Origin: Bog-473 sp963840245
Lineage (GTDB): Bacteria > Actinomycetota > Acidimicrobiia > Acidimicrobiales > RAAP-2
NCBI GenBank assembly: GCA_963840245.1
Contig: CAWIYI010000015.1
Span: forward strand, 62,001 to 126,000
Reading direction: 5' to 3'
DNA length: 64,000 nucleotides
Shown one piece after another: positions 1 through 8,503 of the stretch. Position 1 is the first letter of the stretch, and each line of letters starts with the position of its first letter. The notes under the pieces were generated by a model that saw nothing but the letters and a program-made list of their open reading frames with translations, made no database searches and was not told the DNA's origin. The position numbers and the translations under genes are program-made.

Positions 1-1
1 A

Positions 2-361
2 CTGTGTATCTACGTGCTCATCGGCCTGGTGTTCGCCAATGCCGACTACGGAGTCCAACTGGTCTCGGGGAGCTCATTCTTCGCGCAGTCCGGCCACCAC
101 GGCCCGGCCGACTTCGCCTACTTCAGCTACATCACCATGGCCACGGTCGGCTACGGCGACCTCACGCCGGCGACCGGGCTCCCCCGCACCAATGCGGTGC
201 TCGAGGCGCTCATGGGCCAGATCTTCCTGGTGGTGCTCGTCGCGCGCCTGGTCGCGATGTACACCCCCTCGTTCCGCTGGGGCCACGAGCTCCGCGGTGG
301 GGCCACGGGAGAAACCGGAGAGTCACCGACGGGTGAAGGCGGCGGCGGAGACGGGGGCTGA
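2..361 (+). CDS. Potassium channel pore-domain protein, 5' truncated by window edge
   Basis: This is the C-terminal end of a two-helix potassium channel; the 5' part lies outside the window. The visible part holds a membrane segment, a pore helix and the selectivity filter TVGYGD (bases about 143-160), which is diagnostic of K+ channels, followed by a second hydrophobic segment and a short Gly/Glu-rich cytoplasmic tail. It would sit in the cytoplasmic membrane and pass K+ down its gradient. It converges tail to tail with the RNase J gene, with 31 bases between the stops. No RCK or cyclic-nucleotide domain follows the pore, so it looks like a simple voltage-independent or partly voltage-gated type; the missing N-terminus decides which. 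The family call is firm, the subtype unknown. Confidence 0.85.
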   Translation: MCIYVLIGLVFANADYGVQLVSGSSFFAQSGHHGPADFAYFSYITMATVGYGDLTPATGLPRTNAVLEALMGQIFLVVLVARLVAMYTPSFRWGHELRGGATGETGESPTGEGGGGDGG

Positions 362-392
362 CGGTCGCCGGCCAACCACTGGGCCGGCTCCC

Positions 393-2072
393 TCAGACCA
401 TGAGCACGACGGGCACGATCATCGGGCGCCGCTTCGTGCGGTCACCGACGAACTTGCCCAATGCCTTGCGGGTGTGGCGGCTGAGCACTTCGATGTCGTG
501 CGCGCCGTCGCGCAACGCCTGGGTCACCGCCGCCGCGACCACTTCGCTGGCTTCTTCCAAGAGCTCCTCGGCCTCGGGCGCGTAGACCCAGCCTCTCGTC
601 TCGATCACCGGCGAGCAGCTCAGCTTGCTCTGCTGGCGGTCGACCGTGACCACGGCCATGACCACGCCCTCCTCGGACAGCTTCTTGCGGTCCCGTAGCA
701 CCCCGTGCTCGATGTCGCCCACGGTGCCGTCGACGTAGACGTACCCGCCCGGCACGTGTCCATCCCGGGAGATCCCCTTGGCGTCGAGCTGAATCACATC
801 GCCGTCCTCGCACAGGAGGACCTTGGCCGGGTCGAGGCCCATGGACAGCGCGAGCCGGGCGTGATGCACCATGTGACGGAACTCGCCGTGCACGGGCACG
901 AAGCACTCCGGCTCGGTCACCGCGATCAGCGTCCGCAGCTCTCCCTGGCGGGCGTGCCCGCTGACGTGCACCGCCGCGGCGCCCGAGTGGACCACTTCGG
1001 CGCCGCGCCGGTGCAGGTCGTCGATGACCTGTCCCACCGACCACTCGTTGCCGGGGATCGGGTGGGCGCTGATCACGACGACGTCGTCCTCACCGATGCG
1101 GAGCCACTTGTTCTCCCCCGTGGCCATGAGCGACAGCGCCGACATCGGCTCACCCTGGGAGCCGGTCGAGATCACGCACACCTCACCGGGCGGCACGCTG
1201 TCCACCTGCTCGATGTCGATCTGCACCCCGTCGGGGATGCTGATGATGCCCAGCCGCGTCCCGAGCTCCACGTTCTTGCCCATGGAACGGCCCAACGTGG
1301 CCACCTTGCGGCCGTTGGCCACCGCGGCGTCGATGATCTGCTGCACGCGATGCATGTGGCTCGCGAAACAGGCCACCACGATGCGCTTGTCTGTCTGCGC
1401 GGCGAAGACCCGGCGCAGCGTCACGCCCACCGTGGACTCCGATTCGGTAAAGCCCGGCTCCTCCGCGTTGGTGGAGTCCGACAGGAGGAGGCGGATGCCC
1501 TCGGTTCGGGCCAGCTCCCCCATGCGTGACATGTCGGTGCGCCGCCCGTCGACCGGCTGCAGGTCGAGCTTGAAGTCGCCCGAGTGCAGGATCACCCCCT
1601 GCGGCGTGTGGAACGCGATGGCCATCGCCTCGGGGACCGAGTGCGTCACCGGGATGAACTCGACGTCGCAGGCGCCGATCTTCACGCGCTCTCCGTCCGC
1701 GACCGGGATGAACTTCGTGTTGCCGGCCAGGCCGGCCTCGTCGATGCGGTGGCGGGCCAGGCCCACGGTCAGCTCGGAGCCGTAGATGGGCGCGTGCACC
1801 TCCCGGAGCAGGTAGGCCAGCCCCCCCGTGTGATCCTCGTGACCGTGCGTCAGGACGATCCCGTCGACCCGGTCCTTGCGGTCGTGCAGGTAGGTGAACT
1901 CGGGCAGGACCAGGTCGATGCCGGGCATGTCGGGATCGGGGAACATGATCCCGCAGTCGAGGATGACGATGCGGCCCTCCACCTCGATGCAGGCGCAGTT
2001 CCGTCCGATCTCGCCGAGTCCGCCCAGGAAGACGACCCGGACCGGCTTCGGCTTGTTCCCGCGCTCAGCCAA
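393..2072 (-). CDS. rnj: Ribonuclease J
   Basis: A 559-residue metallo-beta-lactamase/beta-CASP ribonuclease with 5'-to-3' exonuclease and endonuclease activity in mRNA decay and rRNA maturation. The zinc-binding motif HGHEDH is at residues 76-81, preceded by the conserved N-terminal FLGGLGEIGRN; the beta-CASP region and the C-terminal domain are complete and the length matches actinobacterial RNase J. The ATG start overlaps the end of dapA by 8 bases, so the two are translationally coupled; dapA-rnj is a conserved actinobacterial pair. With RNase E/G and PNPase also in this window, the organism carries all three major RNA-decay nucleases. Confidence 0.96.
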   Translation of the reverse strand: MAERGNKPKPVRVVFLGGLGEIGRNCACIEVEGRIVILDCGIMFPDPDMPGIDLVLPEFTYLHDRKDRVDGIVLTHGHEDHTGGLAYLLREVHAPIYGSELTVGLARHRIDEAGLAGNTKFIPVADGERVKIGACDVEFIPVTHSVPEAMAIAFHTPQGVILHSGDFKLDLQPVDGRRTDMSRMGELARTEGIRLLLSDSTNAEEPGFTESESTVGVTLRRVFAAQTDKRIVVACFASHMHRVQQIIDAAVANGRKVATLGRSMGKNVELGTRLGIISIPDGVQIDIEQVDSVPPGEVCVISTGSQGEPMSALSLMATGENKWLRIGEDDVVVISAHPIPGNEWSVGQVIDDLHRRGAEVVHSGAAAVHVSGHARQGELRTLIAVTEPECFVPVHGEFRHMVHHARLALSMGLDPAKVLLCEDGDVIQLDAKGISRDGHVPGGYVYVDGTVGDIEHGVLRDRKKLSEEGVVMAVVTVDRQQSKLSCSPVIETRGWVYAPEAEELLEEASEVVAAAVTQALRDGAHDIEVLSRHTRKALGKFVGDRTKRRPMIVPVVLMV

Positions 2073-2997
2073 GCGGGGCGACCGTGACCGCAGGTGGCCC
2101 GACGGCGGCCAGGATCTTCTGGGCCTGGGCGTCGAGCTCGGGAGTGGAGGCGCCCATCGGCAGTCGGCACTGGCCCACCGGGAGGCCGAGCGCGCGCAGC
2201 ATGGCCTTGGCCGGCAGCGGGTTCGGGAACTCCTCCGAGGACTCGAAGTCGAAAGAATCGAGGAGCTCGGCGTTCCCGGCGACGGCGGTCGCGAGATCGC
2301 CGGCGACGAAGGCGTCGAGGACCCGGCGGAACTGCGGCCCGACCCAGTGGGCGGCGACGCTGATCACGCCGACCGCGCCCACCGACATGAGCGGCAGCGT
2401 CATGACGTCGTCGCCGCTGTAGATCTCGAAGCCGGCCGGCATCCGTGCGGCGAGGTGGGCCGTGGCCGGCGGGTCACCGGCTGCGTCCTTGAGCCCCACG
2501 ATGGCCGGCACGTCCCGGGCCAGGCGGAGCATGGTCGTCGCCGCGATGCGCCGGCCGGAGCGGACCGGGATGTCGTAGAGCACGACGGGGAGCTCCCCCG
2601 CCGCCTGGGCTACCGCCCGGAAGTGCTCGTAGAGGCCGGTCTGCGAGGGCCGGTTGTAATACGGCGTGACCACGAGCACGCCGTCGACGCCGCACTCGGT
2701 GGCGAGGGCCGTCATGGAGACGGAGTGCGCCGTGTCGTTGGAGCCGGTCCCGGCAATGACGGGAATCGTCACGGCCTCGGCCACGGCCCGCCACAGCGCC
2801 ACCTTCTCGTCGTCGGTCAGCACCGAGCTCTCGCCGGTGGAGCCGCTGAGCACGAGCCCGTCGCTGCCATGCGCAGCCAGCCAGCGGGCGAGTTCGACCG
2901 CGGCCGGGAGGTCGAGCGCCCCGTCGTCGTCGAAGGGAGTCACCATGGCCGTGACCACCCGCCCGAAGCGGGGCGCGTCGTGCGGCACGGGGCTCAT
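2065..2997 (-). CDS. dapA: 4-hydroxy-tetrahydrodipicolinate synthase
   Basis: Condenses pyruvate with aspartate semialdehyde in the diaminopimelate/lysine pathway, in the cytoplasm. The 310-residue TIM-barrel protein has the substrate-binding GSTGES, the catalytic tyrosine in YYNRPSQ and the YDIP segment, and the Schiff-base lysine in GLKDAAGD. Length and motifs are normal. It lies 40 bases downstream of the diiron-protein gene and overlaps rnj by 8 bases. dapB is about 3.4 kb upstream, separated by four genes that are not usually part of this cluster. Confidence 0.96.
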   Translation of the reverse strand: MSPVPHDAPRFGRVVTAMVTPFDDDGALDLPAAVELARWLAAHGSDGLVLSGSTGESSVLTDDEKVALWRAVAEAVTIPVIAGTGSNDTAHSVSMTALATECGVDGVLVVTPYYNRPSQTGLYEHFRAVAQAAGELPVVLYDIPVRSGRRIAATTMLRLARDVPAIVGLKDAAGDPPATAHLAARMPAGFEIYSGDDVMTLPLMSVGAVGVISVAAHWVGPQFRRVLDAFVAGDLATAVAGNAELLDSFDFESSEEFPNPLPAKAMLRALGLPVGQCRLPMGASTPELDAQAQKILAAVGPPAVTVAPLG

Positions 2998-3037
2998 CGC
3001 CCCCGACGCTACCAGCGCTGCGTGGTGAAGGCGGCCC

Positions 3038-4195
3038 TCAGGCGACCTGGCGGTCGGCCGGAGAGCCGTCGGCGAACGCGTCCTCCTCCTCGGTGGAGTC
3101 GGTCAGGTTCTCGAACGCGATCGCGCCCATTTCGGTGAACTTGGTGCGGAGCCAACCGTCGGCCGCATCGAGCAGTCCCAGCTTCTTGAGGTTGGGAACG
3201 ATCTTCGAGAACAGCAGGATCTGGAAGTCGTCCTGCTCGGGCGCCGCCTGCGTGATCTTGATCACGTCGGCGACAGGCACCTCCATGCGCTCCCACACCT
3301 CCTGCATGACCATGCGGTCCTTCATGCGGATGGCCGCCTCGAACGCGAACTCCTGGCGCTCCCTGAGCTCCGCGGCGTTCAGCTCCTTGTAGTACTCCTG
3401 CAGGCTGAGGACACCGAAGGCCACGTGGCGGGCCTCGTCGGCCATGACGTAGCGCAACAGCTTCTTGAGCAGGGGCTCGGTCGTCATCATGTGCATGAAG
3501 CCGAAGGCCGCCAGAGCCAGGCCCTCCACCATGATCTGCATGCCGAGGTACGTCATGTCCCAGCGGGAATCCGAGACGATGTCGTCGAGCAGCAGCCCGA
3601 GATGGGCGTTCATCGGGTAGTGGCCCGAGAGTTTCTCGTCCAGGTACTTGGAGAAGACCTCGACGTGGCGGGCCTCGTCCATGACCTGGGTGGCGGCGTA
3701 GTACTTGGCGTCGATCCAGGGGACCGTCTCGACGATCTTGGCCGTACACAGCAGGGCACCTTGCTCCCCGTGCATGAATTGCGACAGCAGCCAGTTCTGG
3801 TTCTGGATGCCGAACTCCAAGAAGCGCTTCTCGTCCCACTTCGCGAGGGCCGTGCCGGCCAGGACGGACTCGTCGAAGCGTGCCTGGGCCGGGTTCGCCT
3901 CGGCGTTGGCGATGACCACCCGCTCCTGGTCGACTTCGATCGACCAGTCCAGGTCGGTCTGCCCGTTCCACTGCGCCTTCTTGGCCTTCTCGTAGAGCTT
4001 GTCGAGCTGGGGCTTGGCGCCCTTCTGGTAGTCCCAGGTGAACTCGGCCGGACAGTTGTCGGGGACACGATGGAACCCCTCCACGTCGTACTGGCCGACC
4101 AGGCTCAGCACGGCCTCGATGTCGTTGATGCTCTCGCGGCCGATCAGGTCCAAATTGGACCTCATCTGCTCCTGGCTGTCGTCGAGTGTGGTCAC
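3038..4195 (-). CDS. Ferritin-like diiron protein (AurF/R2-like oxygenase or oxidase)
   Basis: A 385-residue helical protein with a carboxylate-bridged diiron signature: Glu144 (HGEQGALL), DEARH at 173-177, Glu224 (MVEGLAL) and a second DEARH at 253-257. Both ExxH pairs and two bridging glutamates are present, so an O2-activating dimetal site is expected. The substrate cannot be read from sequence; relatives include N-oxygenases, R2-like oxidases and desaturase-like proteins. The GTG start shares a GTGA overlap with the upstream TetR gene, and a GGGG-containing Shine-Dalgarno-like stretch precedes it. The same frame is open further upstream, but that part reads through the TetR gene and is not coding. 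Co-transcription with TetR suggests regulated expression, perhaps for lipid or aromatic metabolism. Confidence 0.8.
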   Translation of the reverse strand: MTTLDDSQEQMRSNLDLIGRESINDIEAVLSLVGQYDVEGFHRVPDNCPAEFTWDYQKGAKPQLDKLYEKAKKAQWNGQTDLDWSIEVDQERVVIANAEANPAQARFDESVLAGTALAKWDEKRFLEFGIQNQNWLLSQFMHGEQGALLCTAKIVETVPWIDAKYYAATQVMDEARHVEVFSKYLDEKLSGHYPMNAHLGLLLDDIVSDSRWDMTYLGMQIMVEGLALAAFGFMHMMTTEPLLKKLLRYVMADEARHVAFGVLSLQEYYKELNAAELRERQEFAFEAAIRMKDRMVMQEVWERMEVPVADVIKITQAAPEQDDFQILLFSKIVPNLKKLGLLDAADGWLRTKFTEMGAIAFENLTDSTEEEDAFADGSPADRQVA

Positions 4196-4968
4196 TGTGC
4201 CGCCCCTTTGGTGGTTGGTCTCGTTGAACGAGGTGCTCGGTTGGTCGTGGAACTGGGATTGAGATCGGGATGGTCGGGAGAGTCCGGAGAGTCGAGGCGC
4301 AGGGCGAGGATGCCCGGCAGGACGAACGTGCGCACGAGCGCCCGGGTGTCGGCCGGGTCGGTCAGGTCGGCGTGCGGCGAGGGGTCCGAGCAGTACGTCA
4401 TGACGATGCGCACGGCCCATTCGGCGGCGCGGGAGGCCTGCTCGGGCTCGAGCCAACGGGCGAAGAACGGAGCGGCCAGGTCGCTCGAGACCAGCATCAC
4501 CTGGTCGAAGCCGCCGAAGGTCACGTAGGGCAGGACGGCGCCCGGCTCGTGCTCCAGCAGGTAGGTCAGAGGTTCGTGACCACGGAGCCAACGGGCCGAC
4601 TCGACCATGCCGGCCACCAGCACGTCCTCCAGATCGCCGGCTTCGCCCATGGCGACGGCCAGGGAGGAGAAGAGACGGGCCACCTCCGTCTCGACCACGG
4701 CGGCGAGGATCCCGTCCTTGCCGCGTGGGAATGTCCGGTAGGCGGTGGCCCGGGACAGGCCGGCGGCCCGTGCGATGTCGTCCACCGTGGTCTTGGCGAT
4801 CCCCTGGCGGGCGAGGCAGCGCAGCGCCCCGTCGACGAGGCGGACCCGGGTCGAGGAGCGGTCGTCCGCTCCGAGGTGCCGGACGACACTGTCACGCCCG
4901 GCGGTCGGGGCGCCGACGGAGCCGGAGACGGCTTCAGGTCGTGCGACTGCTGTGTCCACTGCTGACAC
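4192..4968 (-). CDS. TetR-family repressor, partner of the diiron protein
   Basis: A protein of about 258 residues with an N-terminal TetR helix-turn-helix (KTTVDDIARAAGLSRATAYR) after a disordered leader of about 35 residues, followed by a divergent ligand-binding domain. It overlaps the diiron gene by four bases, so both are made from one message. The start is uncertain: GTG at 4968 gives the longest form, but the promoter spacing (TTGACA at 4996-4991, CATACT/TACTGT near 4974-4967) predicts transcription beginning near 4962-4959, which favours the second GTG at 4959 on a leaderless message. A perfect inverted repeat covers this start, so autorepression is likely. The ligand is unknown. Confidence 0.88.
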   Translation of the reverse strand: MSAVDTAVARPEAVSGSVGAPTAGRDSVVRHLGADDRSSTRVRLVDGALRCLARQGIAKTTVDDIARAAGLSRATAYRTFPRGKDGILAAVVETEVARLFSSLAVAMGEAGDLEDVLVAGMVESARWLRGHEPLTYLLEHEPGAVLPYVTFGGFDQVMLVSSDLAAPFFARWLEPEQASRAAEWAVRIVMTYCSDPSPHADLTDPADTRALVRTFVLPGILALRLDSPDSPDHPDLNPSSTTNRAPRSTRPTTKGAAQ

Positions 4969-4970
4969 AG
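4950..4970. promoter_or_regulatory. Perfect inverted repeat, probable TetR operator
   Basis: CTGTGTC, 7-base spacer, GACACAG: a perfect 7-7-7 inverted repeat overlapping the start codon of the TetR gene and abutting its -10 element. Size and placement fit an autoregulatory TetR operator. Seen directly; binding is inferred. Confidence 0.6.
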
Positions 4971-4996
4971 TATGGCGATTTTTGTCTCACTGTCAA
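4969..4996 (-). promoter_or_regulatory. Promoter of tetR-diiron unit
   Basis: On the minus strand, a consensus TTGACA (4996-4991) is followed after 16 bases by CATACT (4974-4969). Transcription would begin within a few bases of the GTG codons, implying a leaderless or nearly leaderless message. Confidence 0.5.
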
Positions 4997-5007
4997 CCAA
5001 TTCGGGG

Positions 5008-5892
5008 TCAGCTGAGGTTGACGTGCCCCGGGGCGATGGACGTGATGAGCAGCGCCAGGAGGGCCAGCACGGCCACGCTCGACCCGACGGTGAGCACCTG
5101 AGCGGTGGTCCGGTCCCGCAGCTCGCCGGCGTAGTCGTAGACGAAGGCCAGGACGCAGCCCGTCACCAGCCCGCCGAGGTGGGCCCGCCAGTCCGTGTTG
5201 CCCGCGAAGCCGATCACGAAGTTGATGGCCAGCAACACGACCACCGGCACCACCGGCAGTCGGCGGCGCAACCCCACGACGACGTAGGCGCCCAGGACGC
5301 CCATGATGGCGCCCGACGCCCCGATGCCGACCTCGCCGTGCGGACCGAGGAGGTAGGAAGCGACGCTCCCGCCGAGCCCGGCGAGCAGGTACAAGGTGAG
5401 GAAGCGCGCCTTGCCCAGGAGCACCTCGACAGCGGGGCCGACGATCAGGAGCGTGATCATGTTGAAGAAGATGTGCGTGAAGCTGGCGTGCAGCCACATC
5501 GCGGTGAAGGCCCGGTAGTACTGGTGCAGGAAATGCACCCCGTCGGGCCACAGGCCGTAGCGGTCGACGACGCGGGCGTTGGTGCCGAAGCCCTCGAGGA
5601 AGAACACCACCACGTTGACGGCGATGATGGTGACCACGATCGGCGTCGGGTTGGTCGAGCCGACCACGCCGGTCCGGCCCCGGCTGGTGTGGGTGAAGGC
5701 CGGGACATGTCGTGACCGCTTGGCCCCCTCGGAGGTGCACTGCGGGCACTGCCAGCCGACCGGCGCCTCGACCATGCAGTCGGTGCAGATCGGGCGGTCG
5801 CAGTGGGCACAGAGGACGGACGCCGACTTTTCGGGGTGGCGGTAACACCCGGGCAGTGGTGCGGGTTGCGGCTGCAGCTGCGGATCGCTCAC
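5008..5892 (-). CDS. Rhomboid-family intramembrane serine protease with N-terminal zinc finger
   Basis: A 294-residue membrane protease. Residues 16-52 form a B-box-like zinc finger with paired Cys/His (CYRHP, CAHC, CTDC, CPQC), then about six membrane segments carry the rhomboid signature: HxxxN at 140-144, catalytic Ser193 in GASG and catalytic His238. All catalytic residues are present, so it should be active. The GTG start overlaps the stop of the preceding tetR in a GTGA, and the frame upstream of it is non-coding shadow. Zinc-finger rhomboids of this layout are common in actinobacteria; substrates are not known. It is the last gene of the pnp-dapB-tetR run. Confidence 0.93.
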   Translation of the reverse strand: MSDPQLQPQPAPLPGCYRHPEKSASVLCAHCDRPICTDCMVEAPVGWQCPQCTSEGAKRSRHVPAFTHTSRGRTGVVGSTNPTPIVVTIIAVNVVVFFLEGFGTNARVVDRYGLWPDGVHFLHQYYRAFTAMWLHASFTHIFFNMITLLIVGPAVEVLLGKARFLTLYLLAGLGGSVASYLLGPHGEVGIGASGAIMGVLGAYVVVGLRRRLPVVPVVVLLAINFVIGFAGNTDWRAHLGGLVTGCVLAFVYDYAGELRDRTTAQVLTVGSSVAVLALLALLITSIAPGHVNLS

Positions 5893-6448
5893 CGGATGCC
5901 GGCCAGCAACTCGGACCGGACGAGGAGCGCCACCTGGTCGGGATCGTTCAGGTCCCAACGTCCCGGCGAGCTGATGTAGGACAGCACCATACGGGCGAGG
6001 AAGTCGGCCGCCGCGTCGAGGTCGGCGCCTTCCGCCATCCCGTGGCGCACCAGGTAGGGCGCCAGGAACGCGGCGACGAGCGTGTGGGTCTGGTCCGCCT
6101 CGATCGTCAGCCGGGGTAGGAGGATGTCGGGCTCGGTCACCAGGATCCGCTGGAGCACCTCGTGCTCGACGACAGCGCGGTGGGCGAACACGAGCCCGCG
6201 CTCCATGACCTCCTCCAGCGTGTCGGCGTCGGAGACCTCCTCGTAGAGGCGGAGGAAGAAGCGGGCGAACTCCCAACCGACCACCGCGGAGATCAGTTCG
6301 TCGCGCCCCCGGGGAAGTAGCGGTACACCGTCGCCCGTGAGACTCCCGCCTCGCGGGCCGCATCCTCGACGGTCGTCTTGGCCAGGCCCCAGCGGGCGAC
6401 GCAGTCGTAGGTCGCCTGCAGGAGGCGCTCCCGGACGTCGGGGTTCAC
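5889..6448 (-). CDS. TetR-family regulator, frameshifted in this sequence
   Basis: The N-terminal 52 codons from a GTG at 6448 encode a clean TetR helix-turn-helix (KTTVEDAAREAGVSRATVYR, then YFPGG) but run into a stop. The rest of the regulator (about 131 residues, starting VVGWEFARFF) is in another frame. One missing base in the C run at 6306-6310 explains everything; restoring it gives a protein of 186 residues continuing as FPGGRDELISAVVGWE. The gene overlaps dapB (GTGA) and the rhomboid gene (GTGA), so the joined frame fits the operon perfectly. Either a sequencing error or a very recent mutation; many similar indels in the window favour error. Confidence 0.75.
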
Positions 6449-7230
6449 AGCCCGAGCAACGCCTCGAGGCCCACCGTGAGTCCGGGCCGGCCGGCCACCG
6501 ATCGCACGGCGAGGAGCACGCCGGGCATGAACGAGCGACGGTCGTAGGAGTCGTGGCGGATGCTCAGGCTCTGGCCCGGCGCGCCGAAGATGACTTCTTC
6601 ATGCGCCACGAGGCCGGGCAACCGCACGGAGTGCACGTGCACGCCGTCGGGAGCTTCGGCGCCGCGCGCACCGGCGAGCACGAAATCGGTCGTCGGATCC
6701 GCGGGCAATGGGCCGGTGCCGGCGGCACGCCGCGAGGCTGCAATGGCCGCCGCGGTGTGCATGGCCGTCCCGGACGGCGCGTCGCGCTTGGCGTCATGGT
6801 GCAGCTCGATGATCTCGACGCCGTCCATGTGGGGCGCCGCGATGCGGCAGAGATGGAGGAGCAGCACCGCTCCGATGGCGAAGTTGGGCACGAGGACGAC
6901 GTTGGCGCCGCTCGGCGCGAACAACGCCTTCATGTCGGCCACATCGCCGTCGGAGAGTCCGCTCGTCCCGATCACGGCGTGTATGCCCTGTGCGGCGTAG
7001 TGGGTCACGTTGTGGCGGACGGCCTCGGCGATCGTGAAGTCGACCACCACCTCGGCGCCGAGGTCGTTGAGCGCGTTGACCTCGCCGACGATCGTCCGGC
7101 CGTAGGCGTCGCCGCCGGCGTGGGCGGGGTCGATGGCGGCGACCAACTCAAGGTCGTTCGCCTCCGAGACGGCGCGGCACACCTCGAGGCCCATGCGGCC
7201 GCCGGCGCCGACAACACCGACCTTCTGCAT
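6445..7230 (-). CDS. dapB: 4-hydroxy-tetrahydrodipicolinate reductase
   Basis: NAD(P)H-dependent reductase of the diaminopimelate/lysine pathway. The 261-residue form starts at the ATG giving MQKVGVVGAGGRMG, the Rossmann nucleotide loop; the open frame extends 17 codons upstream, but that would overlap the M16 peptidase gene. The catalytic region ELHHDAKRDAPSGTA and the C-terminal tetramer part are present. It begins 10 bases after the M16 peptidase stop, which is the usual pnp-M16-dapB order, and overlaps the following tetR. Confidence 0.95.
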   Translation of the reverse strand: MQKVGVVGAGGRMGLEVCRAVSEANDLELVAAIDPAHAGGDAYGRTIVGEVNALNDLGAEVVVDFTIAEAVRHNVTHYAAQGIHAVIGTSGLSDGDVADMKALFAPSGANVVLVPNFAIGAVLLLHLCRIAAPHMDGVEIIELHHDAKRDAPSGTAMHTAAAIAASRRAAGTGPLPADPTTDFVLAGARGAEAPDGVHVHSVRLPGLVAHEEVIFGAPGQSLSIRHDSYDRRSFMPGVLLAVRSVAGRPGLTVGLEALLGL

Positions 7231-7240
7231 GCTCAGCAGG

Positions 7241-8503
7241 CTACCGGGCGGCCATGGCGGGCAGGTGGGACTCGAAGTCACGCCGGTCGAAGGGGCCGAC
7301 GGCGCTCATCGTGCGCGGCGCCTGTGCCAGCTCGGCCGCGACGTCCAACACCTGGCCCGGTTCGATCCCGTCGATGCGGGCCAGCACCTCGTCCACCGAG
7401 AGCACTTCGCCGTGCAGGAGCAGCGACGCACCGAGCCGGCTCATGCGGGCACCCGAGTCCTCTCCGGAGAGGAGCATCTCGGCGCGCAGGTTGCCCTTGG
7501 CCACGGCCAGTTCCCGATCGGTCACGCCGTCGGCGGCGAGGAGCTCGAGCTCCGCACTCACGATGCGCAGCACCTCGTCGACGTGCTCGGGCGCCGTGCC
7601 CACGACCACGGCCAGGGACCCGCTGTCCTCGTAGGCCGCCCGCTCCGACCACACCGAGTAGGCCAGCCCGCGCTGCTCACGCACCTTCTGGAAGAGCCGG
7701 CTCGACAGCCCGCCCCCCAGGACGTGATTGAGCACGGCCAACGCCCAGCGCCGGTCGTCGAAGCGCGAGACCGAGCGCGTGCCGTAGACCACGTGCGCCT
7801 GCTCGGTGGACCGGCGGACCACGTCGAGGGCGACCGTGTCGGGTCCCGGCGCCGTGCGGGTCGGCACCACGCCTCCGGTCGAACCGGCGAAGCGCTGTTC
7901 CAGGTCGGACGCGACCGCCTCGTGGGTGCAGTCGCCGGCGACCGAGACGACCATGTTCGCCGGGCGGTAGTGCTGCTCGAAGAAGGTGAGGATGTCGTCC
8001 CGGTTGATGCGCTTCACGGACGAGGCGGTCCCGAGCGTGTCCCGGCCGAGCGGGTGCTCGGGAAAGAGCGCCGACTGCCACCGCTCCCCAGCCAGGTCGG
8101 CCGGCTCGTCGGCGTGCATCAGGATCTCGTCGAGGATGACCGCGCGCTCGGCCTCGATGTCATCGGGGCGCAACGCCGGCGCCCACATGATGTCGCTCAG
8201 GATGTCGAGCCCGAGGGACAGGTGCTCGGAGAGCAGCCGCACGTAGAACGTGGTGTATTCCTTCGTCGTGAAGGCGTTGCAGTCGCCACCGACCTCGTCG
8301 AGCTCCTCGGCGATCGCCGCGGCGGAACGCTGCTCTGTCCCCTTGAAGAGAAGGTGCTCGAGAAAATGTGAGGCCCCGGCGAGCTCGCCGGGCTCGTCAC
8401 GTGAGCCGGTGCCGACCCAATAGGCAACCGCGACCGAGCGGACATCCGCCATGGTCTCGGTGACCAGACGAATGCCGCACGGCAGAACGGACGTCTCGAT
8501 CAA
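7241..8503 (-). CDS. M16-family zinc metallopeptidase (PepR/processing-peptidase type)
   Basis: A 420-residue single-copy M16 protease with the inverted zinc motif HxxEH as HFLEH at residues 46-50 and the downstream glutamate region of the first M16 domain, plus the C-terminal non-catalytic M16 domain. It is the conserved neighbour of pnp in actinobacteria (the mycobacterial PepR position). The TTG start is placed because it overlaps the pnp stop as TTGA. Cytoplasmic; substrate unknown. Confidence 0.93.
   Translation of the reverse strand: MIETSVLPCGIRLVTETMADVRSVAVAYWVGTGSRDEPGELAGASHFLEHLLFKGTEQRSAAAIAEELDEVGGDCNAFTTKEYTTFYVRLLSEHLSLGLDILSDIMWAPALRPDDIEAERAVILDEILMHADEPADLAGERWQSALFPEHPLGRDTLGTASSVKRINRDDILTFFEQHYRPANMVVSVAGDCTHEAVASDLEQRFAGSTGGVVPTRTAPGPDTVALDVVRRSTEQAHVVYGTRSVSRFDDRRWALAVLNHVLGGGLSSRLFQKVREQRGLAYSVWSERAAYEDSGSLAVVVGTAPEHVDEVLRIVSAELELLAADGVTDRELAVAKGNLRAEMLLSGEDSGARMSRLGASLLLHGEVLSVDEVLARIDGIEPGQVLDVAAELAQAPRTMSAVGPFDRRDFESHLPAMAAR

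Noticed and set aside
4196..4591. N-terminal extension of the diiron protein to 517 residues
   Set aside because: The extension runs antisense-free but out of frame through the TetR coding region and is Arg/Pro-rich. The GTG at 4195 with a GTGA overlap is the real start.
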